From Poriferisodalis sp965262965 (GTDB taxonomy: Bacteria > Actinomycetota > Acidimicrobiia > Acidimicrobiales > Poriferisodalaceae), in contig NZ_OZ253573.1 in assembly GCF_965262965.1 (NCBI RefSeq), positions 434,001 to 498,000 on the forward strand: 64,000 nucleotides of DNA, read 5' to 3'. The notes under the pieces were generated by a model, which was not told the origin of the DNA, searched no databases, and saw nothing but the letters and a program-made list of their open reading frames with translations. A program made the position numbers and the translations under genes. Each line of letters opens with the position of its first letter. Position 1 is the first letter of the stretch. Shown here piece by piece: positions 1-6,968 of this stretch.

Positions 1-1038
1 GTCCCGCGTGAGATCTACAAGCGGATGGGCGAGCTGGGGATGTTCTCGCTGCGGGTGCCTGAACGCTGGGGCGGGTTGGGCCTCGGTCCGCTCGCGTCGG
101 CGGCGTTCTCCGAGGCGCTCGGCTCCTCGACCTACGCAGGCTTCGAAGCGAACGTGCTCGTGCACACCGACATGGCCTTGCCCCACCTGTTGAACGCTGG
201 ATCCGAAGAACAGCTTGAGCGCTGGCTGCCGTCGGTCCAGTCCGGCGACACCATGTTGTCGATCGGCGTGACCGAGCCCGACGCCGGTTCCGACGTGGCA
301 GGGCTGCGCACCACTGCGGTCCGCGACGGTGACGGCTGGCGGCTGAACGGCGCCAAGACATTCATCACCGGTGCCGTGTACGGCGACATGACCGTGCTGG
401 CGGCTCGGACCGACCCCGACAACCGGTACGGGATCTCGATGTTCCTGGTCCCAGCGCAGACCGAGGGCTTCGAAGTGGCTCGCAAGCTCGACAAGCACGG
501 TTGGCGCAGCTCGGATACTGCCGAACTCGTGCTACGTGATGTGTGGCTGTCTGACGATCACCTTCTGGGCGAGAGGCATCGTGGCTTCTACGCCACGATG
601 CAGAACTTCCAAAACGAGCGCATGGTGATCGTCGGCATGGGCATCGGCGCAGCTCAGGTTGCCATCGACCTGACCAACGCCTACACCCAGCAACGCAAGG
701 CCTTCGACGCCACGCTGTACGACCTGGGCGCAATCCGTCAGCGCATGGCAATGAATCAGGCCAAGGTCGACGCAGTGCGCGCCTCGATGTACCACGCCGC
801 CTGGCTCAAGGAACAGGGCATCGACGCCATCAAGGAGATGTCGGGCGTCAAGGCGCTCGGTGCCGAAGTCGTGAATCGGGTCATGTACGACTGCATGCAG
901 TTCCACGGCGGCATCGGCTACATGCGGGAGTCGACCATCGAGCGAATGTGTCGCGATGCACGCCTGCTGCCCATCGGCGGCGGCGCCACCGAAGTCATGC
1001 TCGAAGAGGTCGCAAAGCGCAGCTACGTCAATACTTGA
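1..1038 (+). CDS. acyl-CoA dehydrogenase, 5' truncated by window edge
   Basis: FAD enzyme that introduces the alpha-beta double bond in acyl-CoA thioesters, passing electrons to electron-transfer flavoprotein. The frame is open to base 1, so the N-terminus lies outside the window; 345 residues are visible and the first in-window ATG is at 25. Family marks seen: GVTEPDAGSD (near base 267), which contacts flavin and substrate, and a C-terminal block with MQFHGGIGYMRE and RDARLLPIGGGATEVM (near bases 895-1000), the long/medium-chain ACAD pattern. The full protein would be about 380 residues, so little is missing. The neighbouring toxin-antitoxin pair is convergent and functionally unrelated. Substrate chain length cannot be read from the sequence. 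Confidence 0.93.
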   Translation, partial: VPREIYKRMGELGMFSLRVPERWGGLGLGPLASAAFSEALGSSTYAGFEANVLVHTDMALPHLLNAGSEEQLERWLPSVQSGDTMLSIGVTEPDAGSDVAGLRTTAVRDGDGWRLNGAKTFITGAVYGDMTVLAARTDPDNRYGISMFLVPAQTEGFEVARKLDKHGWRSSDTAELVLRDVWLSDDHLLGERHRGFYATMQNFQNERMVIVGMGIGAAQVAIDLTNAYTQQRKAFDATLYDLGAIRQRMAMNQAKVDAVRASMYHAAWLKEQGIDAIKEMSGVKALGAEVVNRVMYDCMQFHGGIGYMRESTIERMCRDARLLPIGGGATEVMLEEVAKRSYVNT

Positions 1039-1080
1039 GCTGAACTGCAGTTGCGTCTCTGCGCTCTGAGTCGGCTCGTC

Positions 1081-1476
1081 TCAAGCGTCCGATAATTCGG
1101 GGAAGTAGTTGACGTAGAAGCCGCGGTCTCGTGTCAGGAAGAACTCCGCCGCGATGACGGCATGAGCGCCGATTACAAAATCCGTGATGATTCGCTGCCG
1201 CGGTCCGCCGATCCGGCGGTATCGCTGCCAACGCAGACCGGCCTCATATGCGATGTCTCTCGTGGTCGGAGATGGCGTCACGTTGATCTCCTGCAACGCC
1301 CGGTCCAGGATGACCCGATCGTCGAACGCCGGAACGAGTTCCGCATACACGATGTCGCAAATGATGACCGCACCTTCGTCGTATGCCCGTCGCAATCGCT
1401 CCAGCGATTCAAGGCCGTGCCGTTCATCGCCTCCGAAGACATCGAGCAGAACGTTGGTGTCTACCGCGGTGATCAC
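1081..1476 (-). CDS. vapC: PIN-domain ribonuclease toxin (VapC-like)
   Basis: 131-residue PIN-domain protein, the usual VapC length. VapC toxins cleave RNA (often tRNA or rRNA) with Mg2+ held by a cluster of acidic residues. The expected acids are visible: Asp6 in AVDTNVLLD, Glu46 in YAELV, Asp99 in ITDFVIGAHA and Asp117 in TRDRGFY, so the active site looks complete. It overlaps the upstream antitoxin gene by 4 bp (ATGA), the standard translational coupling of vapBC. It is convergent with the acyl-CoA dehydrogenase gene. The assignment to VapC is from motif and context; the RNA target is unknown. Confidence 0.9.
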   Translation of the reverse strand: MITAVDTNVLLDVFGGDERHGLESLERLRRAYDEGAVIICDIVYAELVPAFDDRVILDRALQEINVTPSPTTRDIAYEAGLRWQRYRRIGGPRQRIITDFVIGAHAVIAAEFFLTRDRGFYVNYFPELSDA

Positions 1477-1688
1477 CGTCCGCGGATCTCCTCGATGTAC
1501 GCGTCGGTGCTCGTGACGCCGCTCAATATGGCATACACCCTCTCAACCGGGTGCGGCCCCACCGTGCGTTTGTGGATGAGTAGTCCCTCATCGGTGGGGG
1601 TGATCTCTACCTCGACGTTGTGGTTCAAGCCGAAACGATCCCGCAAACGCTTCGGAATCGTGATCTGACCCCGCTCCGATATGTGCAT
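1473..1688 (-). CDS. vapB: AbrB/MazE-type antitoxin (VapB-like)
   Basis: 71-residue protein beginning MHISERGQITIPKRLRDRFG, the classic SpoVT/AbrB swapped-hairpin DNA-binding fold, followed by a short tail that would wrap the toxin. It should neutralise the PIN toxin encoded directly downstream and repress their shared promoter. I chose the ATG at 1688 because AGAAGG lies 8-9 bases upstream; a TTG eight codons earlier (1712) is possible but has no better ribosome-binding site. A near-perfect palindrome about 33 bp upstream of the ATG (1721-1736) is a likely operator. Confidence 0.88.
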   Translation of the reverse strand: MHISERGQITIPKRLRDRFGLNHNVEVEITPTDEGLLIHKRTVGPHPVERVYAILSGVTSTDAYIEEIRGR

Positions 1689-1720
1689 GTCTCGACCTTC
1701 TCGCCATCTCAAATACGACT

Positions 1721-1736
1721 ATTGACATATGACAAT
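1721..1736. promoter_or_regulatory. near-palindromic operator upstream of vapBC
   Basis: The 16-mer ATTGACATATGACAAT matches its own reverse complement at 14 of 16 positions, the two mismatches being symmetric. It sits 33 bp upstream of the chosen antitoxin ATG, inside the AT-rich promoter zone. AbrB-type antitoxins normally bind such palindromes to autoregulate, so this is a good operator candidate. Binding itself is inferred. Confidence 0.5.
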
Positions 1737-1814
1737 CTGATTCAGTAATTCATACTATCGTCGTTGACGAAACTTCACGCGGCATCATGCCGATCAAGGG
1801 CCAACCCATCCAAC

Positions 1815-2081
1815 TCATGCCCGACCTATCCGCCAAACACAACTGCGTCGGCGACTGGACCCAAGAAACTGACGCTGCAATGCTGGAGTTCTCACATCAA
1901 CCCGCGGCATGGGTCTTGCGAGCTTCAGTACGGCGAGGGCGCAGGTCGCTGAAGCCTGCCGCGGAAGCACAACATCGGCATTCTGGGCTTGAGCCGGACC
2001 GGCCACGAAGAGCGGAATTCCTACAAGGGCGACAATCGACAACACACGAAGGACACGACCCACGGCCGCGCAGATTGGCAA
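1815..2081 (-). pseudogene. possible remnant of a secreted protein (signal peptide followed by short tail)
   Basis: An 88-codon frame from a TTG reads like a Sec signal peptide: a basic start, a hydrophobic core (VLSIVALVGIPLFVAG) and a good signal peptidase I site, PAQA-Q. After about 50 residues it becomes Arg-rich and unlike a mature secreted domain (for example GSSRRRSCVWRIGRA), which suggests truncation or a frameshift. No family is recognised, and no clear ribosome-binding site precedes the TTG. It could be a genuine small secreted protein, a decayed gene, or chance. Confidence 0.25.
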
Positions 2082-2165
2082 ACCTTGGATCTGGCAAGCC
2101 GATTGCCGCCTGACCGGGTGGCGAAGATCGTCACCGACGTGTGGACGGCCGCGACGCTGGGACTC

Positions 2166-3770
2166 TTAGCGGGATTCGAGCCAGTCGCGCACAGCGCCGG
2201 TGAACCTCGCGGCTGGGGCGCCGTCGAAAGCTCGGTGATCCCAGGTCAGCGAGAGGGTGAGCACCGGGCGGGCCTCGGGGCTGCCACTTGACCAGTCGGT
2301 CTCAGTGCGGATGCGTCCCACGCCCAAAATGGCGGTGTTCGGTGGGTTGATGACCGGCGTGAAGGCGTCCACGCCGAACATGCCGAGTGCGGTGACCGTG
2401 AACGTGGCGCCCTGGAAGTCGTCGTAGCCCAACCCTCCGGAACGCGCTCCGCCGGCAAGGCGCTTCGTCTCTGTTGCAATCTCGCTCGGGCTCAGACGAT
2501 CTGTGTGGCGGACGACGGGCACGAGCAAGCCATCGTCAAGCGCGACAGCGAGACCGACGTGGATGTCCCCCAACAGCGCCACGGCATCGGCGGTGACTTG
2601 CGAATTGACCCTCGGATACACCCGAAGGGCGGCGGCGGCCGCAGCCACGACGTAGTCGGTGTAGCCCGGCACGGCCGCATCCGGGGCTTCTCCGCCGGGG
2701 TTGCCGGTGGCGTCGTCGCCGGCGCTGCGGGCAATCTCGACCAACGCGGCCCGTTCGGCAATTACGGCGCTCATGTCGACGTCCATGGTGAGAGTGAGCT
2801 GGGCCATCTCCCGAAGCGAGGCAGTCATGCGCTCGGCAATCACACCCCGCATGCCGCGCAGCGGGACCTGCTCGGTGGGCGTCTGCGCAAGCGGTGGTGC
2901 CTCGTCTGCTGGGGCAGGCTTCGGCTCGAGCGTGGCGGGTATCGGCGCGGCACCCGGCACCGGGCCTGAAAGCTCGGGCGCGGGGGCGTCTGCGGTCGGG
3001 CTCAGGCGGGACAGCAGCGTCCGGACATGCGAAGCCACATCGGCGCGTGAGATACGTCCGTCGGCGGAGCTGGCATGCACAGCGCGAAGGTCCACGCCGA
3101 GCAGGTCGGCGAGTTGTCGGGCTGCGAAAGTCGCAGGTGGCGGCACTGGGATACCCGGACCTGGGATACCCGGACCTGGGATACCCGGACCTGGGATACC
3201 GGGACTTGGCACAGCCAGTCGTTGCACATCTCCCGTTGCCGCTGGAGCTGTTTCACCCGGGGCCGGAACAGGCGGCGCGTCGAACGCAGCCTGCACGTCT
3301 CGTTCGGTGATGCGCCCATTGGGACCGCTCCCGGCGATGATCCCCAACTCCACACCGAGTTCTCTCGCCAACCGCTTGGCCGCCGGAGATGCCAGGACAC
3401 GCTCCCCAGGTGCACGTGCCACCGCCGCAGCAGCCGCCGCCGGCGCCGCGGTCACAGCCGAGCCCGTGATCGAGGACCCCAACGGCTGCGAAGCATCCCC
3501 GGGCGGGCCAGCAGCCACCTGAGGCGGGGACTCCCCCGGCTCCAAGAACCACCCGATCCGCACACCGCAGGCGTATTCCTCGCCGACCTCGCCGCTGTGA
3601 GCCAGCACGCCGCTGCCCGAAGCCTCAATCTCGGTCTCCACCTTGTCGGTCTCGACCAGCACGACAGATTGGCCAGTATCCACTGGCGTGCCGTCAGGCA
3701 CCAGCCAGCGCAAGATCGTGCCCGACTCCATCGTCAGACCCAGCTTCGGCATCGCAAACTCGGTGGCCAT
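2166..3770 (-). CDS. acoC: 2-oxoacid/acetoin dehydrogenase E2 (dihydrolipoamide acyltransferase)
   Basis: E2 core of a thiamine-dependent dehydrogenase complex; it takes the acyl group from E1 on a lipoyl arm and gives it to CoA. I start at the ATG at 3770, where GAGGA precedes and the protein begins with a lipoyl domain (MATEFAMPKLGLTMESG; lipoyl Lys43 in ETDKVETE). Then come a Pro/Ala linker, a subunit-binding domain (about 126-163, SPAAKRLARELG), a PGIPGP repeat linker (189-208), a second subunit-binding-like domain (about 214-253) and the catalytic domain (300-534), which ends with the HRAFDG active-site motif (His512, Asp516). Total 534 residues. It is the last gene of acoA-acoB-acoX-E2, starting 14 bp after acoX. 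The acoX neighbour favours acetoin as substrate, but pyruvate or branched oxoacids are possible. No E3 gene is present here. Confidence 0.92.
   Translation of the reverse strand: MATEFAMPKLGLTMESGTILRWLVPDGTPVDTGQSVVLVETDKVETEIEASGSGVLAHSGEVGEEYACGVRIGWFLEPGESPPQVAAGPPGDASQPLGSSITGSAVTAAPAAAAAAVARAPGERVLASPAAKRLARELGVELGIIAGSGPNGRITERDVQAAFDAPPVPAPGETAPAATGDVQRLAVPSPGIPGPGIPGPGIPGPGIPVPPPATFAARQLADLLGVDLRAVHASSADGRISRADVASHVRTLLSRLSPTADAPAPELSGPVPGAAPIPATLEPKPAPADEAPPLAQTPTEQVPLRGMRGVIAERMTASLREMAQLTLTMDVDMSAVIAERAALVEIARSAGDDATGNPGGEAPDAAVPGYTDYVVAAAAAALRVYPRVNSQVTADAVALLGDIHVGLAVALDDGLLVPVVRHTDRLSPSEIATETKRLAGGARSGGLGYDDFQGATFTVTALGMFGVDAFTPVINPPNTAILGVGRIRTETDWSSGSPEARPVLTLSLTWDHRAFDGAPAARFTGAVRDWLESR
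3146..3205. repeat. four tandem copies of a 15-bp unit inside the E2 gene
   Basis: The unit CTGGGATACCCGGAC occurs four times head to tail (3146, 3161, 3176, 3191), the fourth with one changed base. It encodes the PGIPGPGIPGPGIPGPGIP linker of the E2 protein. Copies are nearly identical at the DNA level, which points to recent slippage expansion. Confidence 0.97.
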
Positions 3771-3784
3771 CGGTGTCCTCTTGC

Positions 3785-4816
3785 TCAGCCGTCCGCAACA
3801 GCAGGCACGAACCGATAGCGCCATCGCTGCAAAACCGCAACAGCTGCGCTCACGTCGATCACCCGCGGACCATCCGGACGGACGGTGACCTCAGCCCTCT
3901 CCCCTCGGCTCAGCACGATCTCGCGCTCCCCGTCGAGCGTCAGCACACCGGGACCCCGCAGCGTGACCGGCTGGTCGAATCCCACCTGCTCGCAATGTTC
4001 AATGTCAATGTCGGAATAGCAGCCGGGCATCACCGCCGCCCGGATCAACAGGCTCCCCTGAGCGCTGCGCGACGCACACCCCAACCGAACATGAACTCCG
4101 CCCGCCTCGTGCCGCCCCAGCGGGGCGACGGCCGCTGCAATCGCTGACAGCCCCACCGATGCCGGCTCGGCGATGGCGGCGACGATCTCGCTCACCGATG
4201 CCGATTCCCACACAGCCCGTGCGCCCACAAAAGCGCCCCGCACCAGACACACATCGACCAGCGCTACATCGCAGCCGCCACTCGACGCCAGCGTGATGTC
4301 GATGATCTTTGCCTGCGTTGTCACCTCCGCCGCAGCCCCGAGACCGCTCGCCACCGCTCCTGCAGCGAAGCCGACAACCGTGGCTTCCAACTGCTGTGGG
4401 AAGACGTTGTTGGTGCCAACCGCCAGCGGTACCAGAGGCACATTTCTCCAGCCTTTGGCTACATCGCGCTGGGTGCCATCACCGCCGAGCGCGATCACTG
4501 CTCCCACACCCAGCTCACAGAACCGTGCCGCGGCCAACTGGGAGTCGCGGCCGGTGTGCCAGCCGTGCGGCTCCAAGACCTCCACCGGTCCCGAGGCATC
4601 AAGTCCCGCCAGCGCCCGGTCCCCCAGTCGCGCCCGATCGCCGCTGATCAGCACCCGCTCCGCTCCGCCCTCGAACGCGCCCACCACAGCACGGCGGATT
4701 GCACCGATCTTGACGGCGTCTGAGACCGGTGTGGCTCCTGAGGTGAGCCTTCTTAGGTCCTTGCCGGCCAGCGGATTGGCAACGATGCCGACCGTCGGGC
4801 CGACAGCTTCACTCAC
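3785..4816 (-). CDS. acoX: AcoX-type ATP-NAD kinase-like protein
   Basis: 343-residue protein of the NAD kinase/diacylglycerol kinase-like superfamily. Marks seen: IVANPLAGKDLRR near the start, the nucleotide-binding GGDGT at 111-115 and GTNNVFP at 134-140, the pattern of the AcoX family that travels with acetoin dehydrogenase genes. I start at the GTG at 4816 because it overlaps the acoB stop as GTGA; frames upstream of it would run deep into acoB. AcoX has been linked to acetoin catabolism genetically but its reaction is poorly defined. Its place between E1-beta and E2 is the main reason for calling the whole operon aco-type. Confidence 0.85.
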   Translation of the reverse strand: MSEAVGPTVGIVANPLAGKDLRRLTSGATPVSDAVKIGAIRRAVVGAFEGGAERVLISGDRARLGDRALAGLDASGPVEVLEPHGWHTGRDSQLAAARFCELGVGAVIALGGDGTQRDVAKGWRNVPLVPLAVGTNNVFPQQLEATVVGFAAGAVASGLGAAAEVTTQAKIIDITLASSGGCDVALVDVCLVRGAFVGARAVWESASVSEIVAAIAEPASVGLSAIAAAVAPLGRHEAGGVHVRLGCASRSAQGSLLIRAAVMPGCYSDIDIEHCEQVGFDQPVTLRGPGVLTLDGEREIVLSRGERAEVTVRPDGPRVIDVSAAVAVLQRWRYRFVPAVADG

Positions 4817-5826
4817 GCGGCCGCGAGTGCTCGGATTCGCTCGCCGATCAGCTCGGCGTTGGGCACCCATTCCTTCTCGAGCACGGGACTGAATGGCACC
4901 GGGCTGAACGGTGCGCCGATGCGTTCGATCGGAGCATCGAGATAGTCGAAGGCTTGCTCTGCAGTCTGCGATGCGATCTCACCGCCGAGTCCGCCGAATC
5001 GGACCGCCTCATGCACGACTGCAACGCGATTCGTCCTGTGTGCAGATTCGATGACGGTGTCCATATCAAGCGGTTGCAGCGTGCGGAGATCAATCACCTC
5101 GCACTCGATCCCTTCGGCCGCCAGCGCATCAGCAGCCGATGTGGACTCGTGCACCATCCGGCCGTACGTCACCACGGTGACATCGTCGCCGGGCCGCACG
5201 ATGCTGGCCGAGCCCAACGGGACTTCGTACACGTCGGTGGGAACGTCGCCGCGCAGGCCCAGCAGCCGCTTGTGCTTCACGAACACCGTCGGGTTGTCGT
5301 CACGGATGCACGAGATGAGCAGGCCCTTCGCGTCGTACGGGTTCGACGGCATGACCACCTTGAGGCCCGGAATGTGGCACAGCATGGCCTCGAGGCTCTG
5401 ACTGTGCTGAGCCGCGGCCGACAGCCCTGCTCCGGCACTCGTGGTGATCGTGAGCGGCAGCGTGGCCTTGCCGCCGAACATGTACTTCAGCTTCGCCGCC
5501 TGATTTACGATCTGATCCATGGCGACGAGGATGAAGTCCATGAACATCAGGTCCACGACCGGCCTCAGGCCGCTGACTGCCGCGCCCGTGCCGAGACCCA
5601 CGATGGCCTGCTCGCTGATCGGCGTGTCAACCACACGCATATCGCCGAAGCGCTCGTTCAGCCCGCGGAACGAACCGAATACTCCCCCGGCTTTACCGAC
5701 GTCCTCACCGGCCACGAACACATTCGGGTCGGCTTCCATCATCTGTGCGAGCCCCTCGGCGAATGCGGCTCCGTAGGCGATGCTGCGCCCTGAGGCACCG
5801 ACAGGGGCATCGACAGTGGCGGTCAT
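4813..5826 (-). CDS. acoB: dehydrogenase E1 component, beta subunit
   Basis: 337-residue transketolase-like subunit that completes the thiamine diphosphate site with the alpha subunit encoded just upstream. Visible marks: GEDVGKAGGVFGSFRGL near residue 40, the GTGAAVSGLRPVVDLMFMDF segment near 80, and a C-terminal transketolase domain with VVHEAVRFGGLGGEI. Length is normal for PdhB/AcoB/BkdB. It overlaps acoA by 4 bp (ATGA) and acoX by GTGA, so the operon is tightly coupled. Sequence alone does not separate acetoin from pyruvate or branched-chain forms; acoX downstream supports acetoin. Confidence 0.93.
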   Translation of the reverse strand: MTATVDAPVGASGRSIAYGAAFAEGLAQMMEADPNVFVAGEDVGKAGGVFGSFRGLNERFGDMRVVDTPISEQAIVGLGTGAAVSGLRPVVDLMFMDFILVAMDQIVNQAAKLKYMFGGKATLPLTITTSAGAGLSAAAQHSQSLEAMLCHIPGLKVVMPSNPYDAKGLLISCIRDDNPTVFVKHKRLLGLRGDVPTDVYEVPLGSASIVRPGDDVTVVTYGRMVHESTSAADALAAEGIECEVIDLRTLQPLDMDTVIESAHRTNRVAVVHEAVRFGGLGGEIASQTAEQAFDYLDAPIERIGAPFSPVPFSPVLEKEWVPNAELIGERIRALAAA

Positions 5827-6830
5827 GATGACGCTCCTGAGTAGGTAGCTGCGGTGAGATTCGCGCCGGTGTAGACGTCGACCAGCAGATTGTCCAGGTC
5901 GGGCAGCGGACTCTCTTCGGCGAATGCGATCGCCGCTTCGATGTCGGCCTCGGCGGCGTCATGAACGGCTTGAGCACCGCCGGCATCGAGCACACCGGCT
6001 GCCGCCAGCCGGTCTTCGAACAGCTCGATCGGGTCCCGTTGCTTCCACTCGGCGAGCTCGTCGTCGGTGCGGTATTTCATGCCCAGCGTCTGCACGCCGT
6101 GGTGGTTGTAGAAGCGGTATGTCTTGGCCTCGATGAACGAGGGTCCTTCACCCCGACGGGCCCGGCTGACGGCCTCTTTGGCTGCTTCCCATACCGCCAC
6201 CACGTCCATGCCGTCCACGATTGCCCCGGGCATGCCATACCCGGCTGCTCGGTCCACCACATCGGTGATGGCCATCGTGCGTTCACGTGGCGTGAACTCG
6301 CCGTACTCGTTGTTCTCGCAGACGAACACCACCGGCAGCGACAGTGCCGCCGCCATGTTGGCGGCCTCATGGAAGGCCCCGATGTTCGAGGCGCCGTCGC
6401 CGAAGAACACCACCGAGACCCGGTCGTTGCCCCGGTACTTGTTTGCGAATCCGGCGCCGACGGCGATGGGCACACCGCCGCCCACGATGCCGTTCGCACC
6501 GAGCATTCCCAGGTCGAGATCGCAGATGTGCATGGAGCCGCCCTTGCCCCCGCAGTAGCCCGTGGCCTTGCCCATCAGCTCAGCCATCATGTAGCCGTAG
6601 TTGCCTCCCTTGGCCACCAGATGCCCGTGACCCCGATGGGTCGAGCTGATCTGGTCGTCGTCGTCGAGGTTGGCGCACACCCCTGAGGCAACCGCTTCCT
6701 CCCCCACGTACAGGTGCAGGAATCCCGGCAGCCGGTTCTGCTCGGCCAGCCGCCCGGCAGATTCTTCGAAATGGCGAATGCGCACCATGCGTCGGTGTAA
6801 ATCCAGCAGTACTTCTGGGCTCGGATCCAT
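5823..6830 (-). CDS. acoA: dehydrogenase E1 component, alpha subunit
   Basis: 335-residue E1-alpha subunit that binds thiamine diphosphate and decarboxylates or cleaves the substrate. The cofactor motif is complete: GDGASN at 144-149 through ENN at 172-174. GGKGGSMH at 94-101 is also typical of PdhA/AcoA. I start at the ATG at 6830, which has GAGGGGGC just upstream; an alternative start 11 codons earlier would add an Arg-rich stretch foreign to the family. First gene of the acoA-acoB-acoX-E2 operon and divergent from the dehydratase gene at 6969, so 6831-6968 should hold both promoters. Confidence 0.93.
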   Translation of the reverse strand: MDPSPEVLLDLHRRMVRIRHFEESAGRLAEQNRLPGFLHLYVGEEAVASGVCANLDDDDQISSTHRGHGHLVAKGGNYGYMMAELMGKATGYCGGKGGSMHICDLDLGMLGANGIVGGGVPIAVGAGFANKYRGNDRVSVVFFGDGASNIGAFHEAANMAAALSLPVVFVCENNEYGEFTPRERTMAITDVVDRAAGYGMPGAIVDGMDVVAVWEAAKEAVSRARRGEGPSFIEAKTYRFYNHHGVQTLGMKYRTDDELAEWKQRDPIELFEDRLAAAGVLDAGGAQAVHDAAEADIEAAIAFAEESPLPDLDNLLVDVYTGANLTAATYSGASS

Positions 6831-6968
6831 GCGTGCCCCCTCGGAGCGGTATCGGCGCGCCACACACTAGTTCCGCGCCTTCGAGCCGACCGTTGCCGCT
6901 GTGACAGGTGCAGCAACGGGAGTCCGTACGGCTGGTGTGCGGCACGCAGCGACGCGTAGTGTGGCCCG

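Larger units (their letters stand above)
1713..2165. other. 453-bp region without a confident gene
   Basis: Between the vapBC promoter and the end of the E2 gene I see no recognisable family on either strand. The left part is AT-rich promoter sequence for vapBC. The only protein-like signal is a minus-strand signal-peptide-like start (listed at 1815-2081). Several overlapping plus-strand frames are open but have poor starts and compositions unlike the neighbours. The region may be decayed coding DNA. Confidence 0.5.

Noticed and set aside
1989..2291. 100-codon plus-strand frame running into the E2 3' end
   Set aside because: Overlaps conserved E2 coding sequence antisense and has no ribosome-binding site; the stretch SRLPPDRVAKIVTDVW looked protein-like but has no recognisable match.
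3146..3205. Repeat array as a CRISPR
   Set aside because: Units are head to tail with no spacers and are in frame in E2; no CRISPR array or cas gene was seen anywhere.
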